From: Ramlibacter ginsenosidimutans
GTDB taxonomy: Bacteria; Pseudomonadota; Gammaproteobacteria; Burkholderiales; Burkholderiaceae_C
Assembly: GCF_042678185.1 (NCBI RefSeq)
Contig: NZ_JBHUDQ010000001.1
Strand: one strand, 5' to 3'
DNA length: 64,000 nt
Within the stretch, counting starts at the first letter, position 1. Every line of letters starts with the position of its first letter. The notes under the pieces were generated by a model, which made no database searches, was not told the origin of the DNA, and was given only the letters and a program-made list of their open reading frames with translations. Made by a program: the position numbers and the translations under genes. Of the stretch, positions 6,159 through 16,042 are shown piece by piece.

Positions 6159-6533
6159 GTGACCAGATCCACCCACAGCGCCAAGGCAAGGACGGGAGCC
6201 GACATCTACCTGCGCTTCCTGCAGTTGTCCGACGCCATCCGCGGCGTGTCCTCGCTGCCGCCGCTGGACCCGCTCGAGGAGCAGATCCTGGCCTGGGTGG
6301 CGCGTGCGACCCGCGCCGGCGAGCGGCTGTCGGTGCGCGACATGATGGCCAAGGAAGAACTCGGCGCGCCGGCCACCATCCACGGCCGGCTGAAGTCCAT
6401 GCGCGAAAAGGGCTGGATCAGGCTCGCCGATACGGAGGACGCGCGCCGCAAGCAGGTGGAGCTCACCGACGACGCGCTGCGCTACTTCGCGCAACTGTCC
6501 CGTGCGCTTGTCAAGGCCGCCAAGGGCGCCTGA
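6159..6533 (+). CDS. MarR-like winged-helix transcriptional regulator
   Basis: 124 residues from a GTG at 6159 (a TTG at 6141 is the other possible start; neither has a clear ribosome site). The core follows the MarR pattern: dimerisation helix around ADIYLRFLQLSDAIRG, winged helix with LSVRDMMAKEELGAPATIHGRLKSMREKGWI (recognition helix) and the wing LADTEDARRKQVELTDDALRY. MarR proteins are dimeric repressors, often released by aromatic or oxidising ligands. It converges with the DUF3820 gene, only 3 bases apart, so its target is not evident from context. Confidence 0.75.
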   Translation: MTRSTHSAKARTGADIYLRFLQLSDAIRGVSSLPPLDPLEEQILAWVARATRAGERLSVRDMMAKEELGAPATIHGRLKSMREKGWIRLADTEDARRKQVELTDDALRYFAQLSRALVKAAKGA

Positions 6534-6536
6534 GCC

Positions 6537-6764
6537 TCAATCGGGCTTGCTGCCGGCCTGCGCGCGCAAGGGCGCGAGCAGGTGCTTCAGCCCGTTGTGG
6601 TCGATCTCGTGCATCAGCGCCAGCAGGCGGCCGAGCTCGCCCGATGGAAAACCTTCGCGGGCGAACCAGTTCAGGTAGTTGCCCGGCAGGTCGGCGATCA
6701 GCCGGCCCTGGTACTTGCCATAGGGCATCTCCACCTGCACGAGCCTGAGCAGCGGGTCGCTCAT
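6537..6764 (-). CDS. DUF3820 family protein
   Basis: 75 residues from ATG at 6764. The sequence MPYGKYQGRLIADLPGNYLNWF followed by REGFPSGELGRLLALMHEIDHNGL is the hallmark of DUF3820, a small cytoplasmic family sometimes labelled as a putative quorum-sensing-regulated virulence factor; the molecular role is unknown. It lies 43 bases downstream of the 6-phosphogluconate dehydrogenase gene on the same strand, so they may be cotranscribed. Confidence 0.8.
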   Translation of the reverse strand: MSDPLLRLVQVEMPYGKYQGRLIADLPGNYLNWFAREGFPSGELGRLLALMHEIDHNGLKHLLAPLRAQAGSKPD

Positions 6765-6807
6765 GGCGCCGCGCACCCCGGCCTGCCGGTGCCACCTGCG
6801 CGCCGAG

Positions 6808-8223
6808 TCACAGCGCGATCCAGTCGGTGTGGAAGCTGCCGGCACGGTCCACGCGCTGGTAGCGGTGGGCGCCGAAGTAGTCGCGCTGCGCAGCCAGCAG
6901 GTTGGCCGGCAGGCGCGCGGTGCGCAGGCCATCGTAGCTCGCGAGCGCACTGGCCAGCCCCGGCACTGGCGTCCCCTGCAGCACCGCCGCCGCGACCACT
7001 TCGCGCAGCGGCTGCTGCGTGCGCGCGAGCATGTCCCCGAGCCCGGGCGCGAGCAGCAGGTGCGCCGGCGGCGGGCTGGCGGCCAGCGCCGCCCGCAGGT
7101 CGTCGAGCACGCGTGCGCGGATGATGCAGCCCGCTCGCCAGACCGAGGCGATGCGCACCAGGTCCATGCCCCACTGGTACTCCGCGTTGCCGGCGGCCAG
7201 CAACTGGAAGCCTTGCGCATAGGCGCACAGGCGCGCGGCGAGCAGCGCGTCGCGCAGCCTGGGGATCCACTCCGGTCCCTGGCCGCCGTCGGGCCGCGGC
7301 CCCGGCAGCAACTTCGCAGCCTGCTCGCGCAGCGGCTTGGCGGCGCTCACCGCGCGCGCGAAGACGGCCTCGCCCATGGTCGAGGCGGGCACGCCCAGGT
7401 CCAGCGCGGCCTGCGTGGCCCACTTGCCCGTGCCTTTCTGTTCGGCCGTGTCGAGGATCAGGTCCACCAGCGGCTGACCGCTCTCCGCGTCCTCGTGGTG
7501 CAGGATGTCCGCCGTGATCTGGGTGAGATAGCTTTCCAGCTCGCCGCGGTTCCACTTGGCGAACACCTGGCCTGCTTCGCGCGCGTGCAGGCCGGCGAGG
7601 CCGCGCAGCAGCGCGTACACCTCGCCGATCAACTGCATCTCGGCGTACTCGATGCCGTTGTGCACCATCTTGACGAAGTGCCCGGAGGCACCGCTGCCCA
7701 TCCACTCGCAGCACGGCTGGCCATCCGCGGTCTTCGCGGCGATGGCCTGCAGCATGGGGCGCAGCAGCGGCCACGCCTGCGCGTCGCCTCCCGGCATGAT
7801 GGACGGACCCAGCAGCGCACCCTGCTCGCCGCCGCTGATGCCGGCGCCGACGTAGAGGATGCCGGTGCCGGACAGCGCGGCCATCCGCCGCTGCGTGTCC
7901 GTGTAGCGCGTGTTGCCGCCGTCGATCACCACGTCGCCGCGCGCGAGGTGCGGGCGCAGTTCGGCCAGCACGGCGTCGACCGCCGCGCCCGCCGGGACCA
8001 TGAGCAGGATGCGGCGCGGCGACTGAAGTGCCTGCAGCATGTCCAGCACGGAAGCGACTGCTCGCGCGCGCCCTTCTGCCACGCGCAGGAGTTGCGCGCG
8101 CTTGCCCTCGTCCAGGTCCAGGCCGACGACCGTGTAGCCGTGGCGCACCAGGTTGAGCGCGAGGCTGTGCCCCATCACGCCGAGTCCCACCACGCCGATG
8201 TCGCCTGCCTGCTGTTCCGCCAT
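6808..8223 (-). CDS. gndA: 6-phosphogluconate dehydrogenase, decarboxylating
   Basis: 471 residues, the length of the long (dimeric) bacterial/eukaryotic type. N-terminal Rossmann fold with GVVGLGVMGHSLALN (residues about 10-24); DGGNTRYTDTQRR; the catalytic GISGGEQGALLGPSIMPGG loop near residue 128; the catalytic lysine/histidine region GHFVKMVHNGIEYAEMQLI near 185; and the C-terminal helical domain with TAEQKGTGKW and the closing FHTDW. It converts 6-phosphogluconate plus NADP+ to ribulose 5-phosphate, CO2 and NADPH in the oxidative pentose phosphate route. Start ATG at 8223. No zwf or pgl neighbour is present, so it is a stand-alone copy. Confidence 0.95.
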   Translation of the reverse strand: MAEQQAGDIGVVGLGVMGHSLALNLVRHGYTVVGLDLDEGKRAQLLRVAEGRARAVASVLDMLQALQSPRRILLMVPAGAAVDAVLAELRPHLARGDVVIDGGNTRYTDTQRRMAALSGTGILYVGAGISGGEQGALLGPSIMPGGDAQAWPLLRPMLQAIAAKTADGQPCCEWMGSGASGHFVKMVHNGIEYAEMQLIGEVYALLRGLAGLHAREAGQVFAKWNRGELESYLTQITADILHHEDAESGQPLVDLILDTAEQKGTGKWATQAALDLGVPASTMGEAVFARAVSAAKPLREQAAKLLPGPRPDGGQGPEWIPRLRDALLAARLCAYAQGFQLLAAGNAEYQWGMDLVRIASVWRAGCIIRARVLDDLRAALAASPPPAHLLLAPGLGDMLARTQQPLREVVAAAVLQGTPVPGLASALASYDGLRTARLPANLLAAQRDYFGAHRYQRVDRAGSFHTDWIAL

Positions 8224-8339
8224 ATCAACCCCTTGCTACTCCGCGCGGTGACCCCGCGCCGGGGGAAGAGCTTAGCGCGACTTTGACCCGCCCGCGGGAC
8301 CTGCCTCGCGCGCGTCAGCTAGCGGGTTCCGCGGCGGGG

Positions 8340-8372
8340 GTAGGCTGGCGGTGAGTGCCAGCGAACCCCAGC
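8340..8372 (+). repeat. Dispersed GTAGGCTGG repeat, copy 1
   Basis: Starts GTAGGCTGGCGGTGAG and ends CGAACCCCAGC. The same element recurs at 15971-16005 and as an inverted pair at 51670-51703 and 51724-51755. All copies are intergenic. Confidence 0.7.
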
Positions 8373-8382
8373 TCTCCGCCCC

Positions 8383-8943
8383 TCACGCCGCCTGGTGCTG
8401 GCGCGAAGCCATCAGCTCGATCACGGCCTGGTTGAACGCCGGGATGTCGTCGGGCTTGCGGCTGGAGATCCAGTTGTTGTCCTTCACCACCGCCTGGTCG
8501 ACCCACTCGGCGCCCGCGTTGCGCAGGTCGTCCTGCAGCGAAGGCCAGCTGGTGAGCGTGCGCCCCTTCACCAGCCCCGCGGACACGAGCAGCCAGGGCG
8601 CGTGGCAGATGATCGCGAAGGGCTTGTCCTGCTTCTGCATCGCCTGCACGAACTGCTGCGCCTGCTCGTTGGTGCGGATCTGGTCGGCGTTCATCACGCC
8701 GCCCGGCAGCAGCACGGCATCGAAGTCGTTGGCATCGAGCTCGTCGAAGGTCATGTCGACGTCGAACTTGTCGGCCGGCGTGTGGTGGTTGTAGCCCTGG
8801 ATCTGGCCCTTCTTGAGCGAGGCGATCTTCGTTTGCGCGCCCGCCTGCTGCAAGGCCTTGCGCGGCTCGGCCAGTTCGGCCTGCTCGAAACCCTCGCAGG
8901 CGAGGATCGCGACTTTCATTCCATGGAGGTCCTGTTGTGCCAT
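8383..8943 (-). CDS. DJ-1/PfpI family protein (glutamine amidotransferase fold)
   Basis: 186 residues from an ATG at 8943 with AGGAG 9 bases upstream; an internal ATG at 8919 is the usual position of the domain start (MKVAILACEGFEQAEL). The family nucleophile elbow is present as AIICHAPWLL near residue 113, with the cysteine followed by histidine, and the upstream acidic residue in the EGFEQAEL segment. Such proteins are protein deglycases/chaperones or general stress proteins of the PfpI/YhbO subgroup; the exact reaction here is not shown. Monocistronic, between two dispersed repeats. Confidence 0.88.
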   Translation of the reverse strand: MAQQDLHGMKVAILACEGFEQAELAEPRKALQQAGAQTKIASLKKGQIQGYNHHTPADKFDVDMTFDELDANDFDAVLLPGGVMNADQIRTNEQAQQFVQAMQKQDKPFAIICHAPWLLVSAGLVKGRTLTSWPSLQDDLRNAGAEWVDQAVVKDNNWISSRKPDDIPAFNQAVIELMASRQHQAA

Positions 8944-9055
8944 CGTGTGCATCTCCTGAGAACCTTCCATGTTGGGCCGGGCCGGAGAGCACGGCGTCGT
9001 CGTGGCGTCCAGGCGGGTGTAGGAGAAAGGCGGACAACCGGAAGCCGGACATCCG

Positions 9056-9166
9056 GAACGCAAAGGACGCGAAGGTTTCGCAAGGGACGCAAAAGGACTT
9101 CCATAAAAAAATGGACTTTGTCTTTTCTGCGTCCTTGGCTGTTCCCCTTTTGCGCCTTCTGCGTTC
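9056..9166. repeat. Long imperfect palindrome, copy A
   Basis: Begins GAACGCAAAGGACGCGAAGG and ends CTTCTGCGTTC; the two sides are complementary with interruptions and would form a long hairpin. It is the same element as at 20745-20851, in the opposite orientation (shared GGAACAGCCAAGGACGCAGA), and a third version is at 32717-32832. Confidence 0.75.
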
Positions 9167-9206
9167 TGGCTGTCCGCCTCCTACGTGGCTAAGCCTGGGC
9201 ACCAGC

Positions 9207-9688
9207 TCAGGAGATGATGTACGCGCCCGCGCCGGTGGACAGCAGGCGGCCGTCGGCGCCGAGGAACTCCATGCGCGTGCTCGCCACGCGCGAGCCCAGG
9301 CGCAGCACTTCGGCGCGCAGTTCGAAGTGCTCTCCGATCGCCGGGCGCAGGTAGTCGATGCGCAAGTCGATCGTGCCCAGCTTGCCGAAGCGGTGCAGCC
9401 TCTGCGCCGGCGGCTCGTCCATGTGGCGCGCACCGATGGCCGCCATCACGGCCAGCCCGCCCATGGCGTCGAGTCCCGCGCTGATCACGCCGCCATGCAG
9501 GCGGTTGAAGCTGAAGTGGCCGACCAGTTCCTGCCGCATCGCTATGCGGCCGATCACGCCGTCCGGCCGCAGCTCTGCGATCTTCAGGCCCAGCACGCGG
9601 TTGAAGAGGATGCGGTCCTCGAAGATGGCGCGCAGCCCGGTGACGAACTCGTCCTCGAACGGCTGCACGGGCGCGGGCGGCTGGCGCG

Positions 9689-9692
<4 letters not shown>
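9207..9692 (-). CDS. PaaI/YigI-like hotdog-fold thioesterase
   Basis: 161 residues from ATG at 9692, which overlaps the stop of the biotin carboxylase gene (ATGA). The hotdog core is visible: GLKIAELRPDGVIGRI, the HGGVISAGLDAMGGLAV helix with the family's HGG signature near residue 66, and strands TIDLRIDYLRPA and TRMEFLGADGRLLSTG. It would hydrolyse an acyl-CoA, most simply releasing CoA from pathway intermediates or dead-end products of the coupled carboxylase route. It is the last gene of the operon that begins with the TetR gene at 15888. Confidence 0.85.
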
Positions 9693-11560
<1,868 letters not shown>

Positions 11561-11561
11561 C

Positions 11562-12737
11562 TCACTGCGGCCCGGGGCGCTTCGCGATGCCCATCAGCTT
11601 CGCGAGGATGCCCATCATCACTTCGTCAGCGCCGCCGCCGATCGAGGCGAGGCGGCCATCGCGGAACATGCGCGAGACCTTGTTCTCCCAGGTGAAGCCC
11701 ATGCCGCCCCAGAACTGCAGGCAGGTGTCGGGCACCAGCCGGTTCAGGCGGCCGGCCTTGAGCTTGGCCATGGAGGCGAGTTCCAGCACGTCCTGGCCCT
11801 GCACGTAGAGGTCGCAGGCCCGGTAGGTGAGCGCGCGCAGCGACTCCACTTCCGTCTTCAGTTCCGCCAGCTTGAACTGCACCCACTGCTGGTCGGCCAG
11901 GCTGCTGCCGAACAGCTTGCGCTCCTGCGCCCACTCGATGGTCCACTGGATGCAGTTGGTGAGCGACTGCAGGCAGCTCGCGGCGGCCCACAGCCGTTCT
12001 TCCTGGAACTGCTGCATCTGGTAGATGAAGCCCCGCCCCTCCGCGCCGATGCGGTAGCGCTGCGGCACGCGCACCTCGTCGAAGTAGATGAGGCCCGTGT
12101 CCGAGCTGTTCATGCCGATCTTGCGGATCTTCTTCGCCACCTCGATGCCGGGGCGCAGCTTGCCGTGCTCGCGCATGGGCACGATCACCAGGCTCTTGTT
12201 CTTGTGCACGGGGCCTTCGCCCGTGTTCACCAGCATGCACATCCAGTCGGCCTGCAGGCTGTTGGTGATCCACATCTTCTGGCCGGTGATCACGTAGTCG
12301 TCGCCGTCCTTGCGGGCGCGGCTCTTGATGCCGGACACGTCGCTGCCGGCGGCCGGCTCGCTCACGCCGATGCAGGCGACCGTGTCACCGGCAATCGCGG
12401 GCGCCAGGAACTCGCGCTTCAACTCTTCGCTGCCGAAGCGCGCCAGCGCGGGCGTGGCCATGTCGGTCTGCACGCCGATGGCCATGGGCACGCCGCCGCA
12501 CTCGATGTGCCCGAGCGCCTCGGCCATCGCCATGGAATACGAATAGTCCAGGCCCGCGCCGCCGTACGCCTCGGGCTTGGTGAGTCCCAGCAGCCCGAGC
12601 TGGCCCAGGCGCTTGAACACCTGGTGCGCCGGGAAGATCTCCGCTTCCTCCCACTCGTCGACGTGCGGATTGATTTCCTCCGCGATGAAGCGCTGCAGCG
12701 TCTTCTGGATCTCGCGATGTTCGTGGCTGTAGTCCAT
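11562..12737 (-). CDS. Acyl-CoA dehydrogenase, citronellyl-CoA dehydrogenase-like (AtuD-like)
   Basis: 391 residues, typical acyl-CoA dehydrogenase length. Seen: YGGAGLDYSYSMAMAEALGHIECGG in the N-terminal helical domain, the FAD/substrate strand segment CIGVSEPAAGSDVSGIKSRA near residue 132, QKMWITNSLQADWM near 160 and GMGFTWENKVSRMFRDGR near the C-terminus. The flavoenzyme forms an alpha,beta double bond in an acyl-CoA and passes electrons to ETF. Its company with two carboxylase subunits and an SDR matches the order seen in acyclic terpene (atu) clusters, where AtuD acts on citronellyl-CoA; isovaleryl-CoA is the alternative. A GAGGAG ribosome site lies in the 9-base gap after the preceding gene. 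Confidence 0.82.
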   Translation of the reverse strand: MDYSHEHREIQKTLQRFIAEEINPHVDEWEEAEIFPAHQVFKRLGQLGLLGLTKPEAYGGAGLDYSYSMAMAEALGHIECGGVPMAIGVQTDMATPALARFGSEELKREFLAPAIAGDTVACIGVSEPAAGSDVSGIKSRARKDGDDYVITGQKMWITNSLQADWMCMLVNTGEGPVHKNKSLVIVPMREHGKLRPGIEVAKKIRKIGMNSSDTGLIYFDEVRVPQRYRIGAEGRGFIYQMQQFQEERLWAAASCLQSLTNCIQWTIEWAQERKLFGSSLADQQWVQFKLAELKTEVESLRALTYRACDLYVQGQDVLELASMAKLKAGRLNRLVPDTCLQFWGGMGFTWENKVSRMFRDGRLASIGGGADEVMMGILAKLMGIAKRPGPQ

Positions 12738-12746
12738 GCTCTCTCC

Positions 12747-14348
12747 TCACATGCGCGCGACGCCGAACTGCAGGGGCCGCAGTTGCCGGGTTTGCGCTTC
12801 GGCGATCGTGTCCAGGCAGAAGGCCAGCACGGCGCGGGTCTGGCGCGGATCGATCACGCCGTCGTCCAGCAGCAGGCCCGAGGTGTGGAAGGCATCGGCC
12901 TGCGACTCGAACACCTCCACGATCTGGTCGAACTGCAATTTCGCCTGCACGGGATCGGGCCGCTGCCCTTTGCGCGCCAGCGCGGCCTCGTTGACGATCT
13001 GCATCGTGCGCGCCGCCTGCTCGCCGCCCATCACCGCCGTGCGCGCGCTCGGCCAGCTGAAAAGAAAGCGCGGCGCATAGGCGCGCCCGCACATGCCGTA
13101 GTTGCCCGCGCCGAAGGAGGCGCCGCACTGGATGGTGAGCTGCGGCACGGTCGCATTCGTCACCGCCTGGATCATCTTGCTGCCATGCTTGATCATGCCG
13201 GCCTGCTCGCTGTCCCGGCCCACGATGTAGCCCGTGGTGTTCTGCAGGTACACGATGGCGTGCCCGAGCTGGCACATCCACTGGATGAAATGCGTCGCCT
13301 TGTTCGCGCCCGCGACGTCGATCGGCCCGTTGTTGCCGATGAAGCCCACCGCGTGCCCGGCTATGCGCCCCTGCGCGCACACCGTCGCCGCACCATACGC
13401 CGGCTTGAACTCGAGCAACTCCCCGCCATCCACCAGCCGCACCATCACCTCGCGCAGGTCGACCGGCTCGCGCAAGTTGGCCGGCATCAGCGTGAGCAGA
13501 ACATCCTTATCGGGGTCAGATTCCAATTTCGCCCGCTCTTGCTGCCAGCCGAGCGACGCAACCACCTCCCGCGCGATTCCGAGCGCATGACGATCGTCTT
13601 CGGCGAGGTACTCGCCCAGCCCCGACACGGCCGTGTGCATCTCCGCGCCACCGAGTTCCTCCTCGGTCGCGACTTCCCCCGTCGCCGCCTTGAGCAACGG
13701 CGGCCCTGCGAGGAACGCACGCGAACGCCCGCGCACCATGATCACGATGTCGCTCAGCCCCGGCATGTACGCACCACCGGCCGTCCCCGACCCGTGCTGC
13801 ACGGTGATCACCGGAATGCCCGCCGCGGACAGGCGCGCCAGGTTGCGGAACAGCGCCCCGCCCTGCACGAAGCCCTCCACGCGATAGCGCATCAGGTTCG
13901 CACCCGCGCTCTCCACGAGATGCACGAAGGGCAACCGGTTCTCCAGCGCGATCTCCTGCAGGCGCAGGATCTTCTCCAGCCCCATCGGCTGGATCGCCCC
14001 CGCATCGATGCCGGAATCGCTCGCCACCACCATGCAGCGCGTGCCGCGCACGAAGCCGATGCCAGCGACCATGCCGCCGCCCGGGATCGAGGACGCGGCC
14101 TCGCGCGTGTCCTGCTGGTAGCCCGCCAGCGTGCACAGCGGCAGGAAGGGCTCGCCCGGATCGAGCAGCAGCCCCACGCGCTCGCGCGGCAGCAACTGCC
14201 CGCGCTTGTCGAAGACCGGTCGCGCCTCGGCCGAGCGATCCACCGCGCGCTGCTCCAGCGCCCGCAGCTCGCGCAGGCGCACCAGCATGGCGTCGCGCCG
14301 CTGTTGCGCTATGGCGGTGGTCGGATCCCAGGACGGCGCGAACTTCAT
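12747..14348 (-). CDS. Acyl-CoA carboxylase carboxyltransferase subunit (AtuC/LiuB-like)
   Basis: 533 residues from an ATG at 14348 that overlaps the SDR stop (ATGA). It shows the crotonase-type carboxyltransferase N and C halves: RERVGLLLDPGEPFLPLC near 55, HLVESAGANLMRYRVEGF near 142, GSGTAGGAYMPGLSDIVIMV near 185, then FIGNNGPIDVAGANKATHF and ASFGAGNYGMCGRAYAPRFLF with the oxyanion-type glycines in the second half. It moves the carboxyl group from biotin onto the gamma carbon of a branched enoyl-CoA. Length and motifs match both methylcrotonyl- and geranyl-CoA carboxylase beta subunits; operon context leans to the latter. Confidence 0.85.
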   Translation of the reverse strand: MKFAPSWDPTTAIAQQRRDAMLVRLRELRALEQRAVDRSAEARPVFDKRGQLLPRERVGLLLDPGEPFLPLCTLAGYQQDTREAASSIPGGGMVAGIGFVRGTRCMVVASDSGIDAGAIQPMGLEKILRLQEIALENRLPFVHLVESAGANLMRYRVEGFVQGGALFRNLARLSAAGIPVITVQHGSGTAGGAYMPGLSDIVIMVRGRSRAFLAGPPLLKAATGEVATEEELGGAEMHTAVSGLGEYLAEDDRHALGIAREVVASLGWQQERAKLESDPDKDVLLTLMPANLREPVDLREVMVRLVDGGELLEFKPAYGAATVCAQGRIAGHAVGFIGNNGPIDVAGANKATHFIQWMCQLGHAIVYLQNTTGYIVGRDSEQAGMIKHGSKMIQAVTNATVPQLTIQCGASFGAGNYGMCGRAYAPRFLFSWPSARTAVMGGEQAARTMQIVNEAALARKGQRPDPVQAKLQFDQIVEVFESQADAFHTSGLLLDDGVIDPRQTRAVLAFCLDTIAEAQTRQLRPLQFGVARM

Positions 14349-15235
14349 GGCTTCAGCAGCTTGGGCGGGACGTAGCGATGGAAGCCGTCGAACGGCCGCA
14401 CCGCATCGCGCTGCTGCACCTCCGGCGGCGCCGCGACCTGCCCCCATCCCATGCGCACCTGCGGCCGGGCGCCGTCGATGCGCAGCACGCTGCCGCTGAT
14501 GAAGGACGCGGCCGGCGACAGCAGGAACACGATGCCGGCGGAAGTCTCTGCCTCCGTGCCGAAGCGTCCTGCCGGCACGGTCTGCACCATCTCGCGCAGC
14601 ATGGGCACGGCCTCGGGCGGATAGTGGTCCATGCCGCTGGAGGCGATGTAGCCCGGCGCGACCGCATTCACTCGCACCCCGCTCTTCGCCCACTCCAGCG
14701 CGGCCGTCTCGGTGAAGCTCACCATGCCCGCGCGCGCGGCGCCGCTGTGGGCCATGCCGGGCATGGAGCCCCACACGTCCGCCACGATGTTGACGATGGC
14801 GCCGCCATGCGCTTGCATGGACTGCAGGTAGCACTCGCGTGCGACCAGGAAGCCGCCCGTGAGGTTGGTCGCGACCACCGCGTCCCAGCCCTTGGCGCTG
14901 ATCTTCTCCAGAGGCGAGATGTACTGGCCGCCGGCGTTGTTCACGAGGCCGTGGATGCGCCCGTGCGCCACGACCGTCGCCTGCACGATGTCCTGCACCG
15001 ACGTCTCGTCACGAATGTCGCAGGCGTGGAAGGTGCAGCGGCCGCCGTCGACGATGATCTCCTCGGCCACCGCCTGCAGCTTGTCCAGCTTGCGCCCCAG
15101 CAGCACCACGTGCGCACCCAGCGATGCCAGTTCGTGCGCGGTGCAGCGGCCGATGCCGGAGCCGCCACCGGTGACGACGATCACCTGGCCCGCGAACAGG
15201 CCGGGTGCGAACACGGAACGGTAATGCCCGGTCAT
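14345..15235 (-). CDS. SDR family oxidoreductase, AtuB/AtuG-like
   Basis: 296 residues; ATG at 15235 overlaps the TetR stop. Classical short-chain dehydrogenase: NAD(P) motif TGGGSGIGRCTA near residue 20, HACDIRD, NNAGG near 100. In the catalytic region the usual Tyr-x-x-x-Lys is altered: the segment reads WGSMPGMAHSGAARAGMVSF, so the tyrosine and lysine are not where expected (histidine-serine-glycine-alanine-alanine-arginine instead). This deviation resembles the 2,4-dienoyl-CoA reductase-like branch, whose members work without the standard tetrad. A reductase acting on an enoyl- or dienoyl-CoA in the same pathway is therefore as likely as an alcohol dehydrogenase. Confidence 0.8.
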   Translation of the reverse strand: MTGHYRSVFAPGLFAGQVIVVTGGGSGIGRCTAHELASLGAHVVLLGRKLDKLQAVAEEIIVDGGRCTFHACDIRDETSVQDIVQATVVAHGRIHGLVNNAGGQYISPLEKISAKGWDAVVATNLTGGFLVARECYLQSMQAHGGAIVNIVADVWGSMPGMAHSGAARAGMVSFTETAALEWAKSGVRVNAVAPGYIASSGMDHYPPEAVPMLREMVQTVPAGRFGTEAETSAGIVFLLSPAASFISGSVLRIDGARPQVRMGWGQVAAPPEVQQRDAVRPFDGFHRYVPPKLLKP

Positions 15236-15888
15236 TGCTTCTCCCCGATGAACAAGGCCAGCGCGGCGTCGGTCAGCTGCTCCAGCGTCGCGCCCTTGCG
15301 CCGGTCGAACCACTGCACCGACCAGTTCAGCGCGCCGAAGATCAGCAGGCGCGCGAGCTTCACGTCCGCCTTCAGCCGGCCGCTCTGGTGCAAGGCCTGC
15401 AGCACCGGCTGCCAGGCGGCCTCGTACTGCGCCTGCAGGCCGGCCAGCGTGGCGCGCTGGCGCGGCGTGAGCGAGCGCGCTTCGTACAGCATGACCGGAA
15501 TGAAGTCGTTGCCCGGCCCCAGCAGCACCTCGAAGTGCTTGCGCACCAGCAGCCGCAGTTGCTCGGGTGCCGACAGCGCACCGGCCGCCGCCACCGCCTC
15601 GCTCTGGCGCTCCACGGCATGCCGCATGCCCTCCTCCATCACTGCGAAGAGCAAGGCCTGCTTGCTGCGGAAGTGATAGAAGGGCGAGCCGCTCTGCATG
15701 CCGGCCGCCGCCGCGATGTCGCGCGTGCTGGTGCCGTCGAACCCCTTGCGGCGGAACAGGCGCGCCGCGCCCACGATCAGTGCGCGCCGGCGGTTGCCGT
15801 CGTCGCGCTCGTCCAGCGTCTTGCGCGGCCGCCCGCGCGGCCGCTTGGCAGCGGGAGCTGCACGCGTGCTTGCCAGTGCGGTCTGCAT
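15232..15888 (-). CDS. TetR family regulator of the carboxylase operon (AtuR-like)
   Basis: 218 residues. An arginine/lysine-rich leader (AAKRPRGRPRKTLDERDDG) precedes a TetR helix-turn-helix: ALIVGAARLFRRKGFDGTSTRDIAAAAGMQSGSPFYHFRSKQALL, ending near residue 80. The C-terminal ligand domain follows without a recognisable signature. It is the first gene of the operon and its stop overlaps the SDR start, so it most likely represses its own operon, with an acyl-CoA intermediate as inducer. A promoter and a 10-bp palindrome just upstream are listed separately; the start codon is almost at the predicted transcription start. Confidence 0.85.
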   Translation of the reverse strand: MQTALASTRAAPAAKRPRGRPRKTLDERDDGNRRRALIVGAARLFRRKGFDGTSTRDIAAAAGMQSGSPFYHFRSKQALLFAVMEEGMRHAVERQSEAVAAAGALSAPEQLRLLVRKHFEVLLGPGNDFIPVMLYEARSLTPRQRATLAGLQAQYEAAWQPVLQALHQSGRLKADVKLARLLIFGALNWSVQWFDRRKGATLEQLTDAALALFIGEKQ

Positions 15889-15896
15889 GGCGGGGG

Positions 15897-15936
15897 ACCA
15901 TAGCAGAGCCGCCCAATTACGGCAAGCAAGCGCTTG
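15897..15936 (-). promoter_or_regulatory. Promoter with extended -10 and palindromic operator ahead of the TetR-carboxylase operon
   Basis: On the minus strand, TTGCCG (15920-15925) and TATGGT (15897-15902) are 17 bases apart, with TG one base before the -10 element (extended -10). The perfect 10-bp palindrome CAAGCGCTTG (15927-15936) abuts the -35 and is a candidate TetR-binding site. The inferred start point is about 15890, only two or three bases before the TetR ATG. Confidence 0.55.
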
Positions 15937-15970
15937 GCGAAAATGTCGGAGGCGGCGGTTCGATGGGATC

Positions 15971-16005
15971 GTAGGCTGGTGGTGAGCCGCAGGCGAACCC
16001 CAGCT
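15971..16005 (+). repeat. Dispersed GTAGGCTGG repeat, copy 2
   Basis: Reads GTAGGCTGGTGGTGAGCC through to CGAACCCCAGCT, nearly the same as copy 1 and as the complement of the copy at 51670-51703; it lies between the convergent side of the UvrA-like gene and the TetR operon promoter. Confidence 0.7.
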
Positions 16006-16042
16006 GCCCGCGCTTCGCCGCCGACGCCACGAGGACCCTGGA

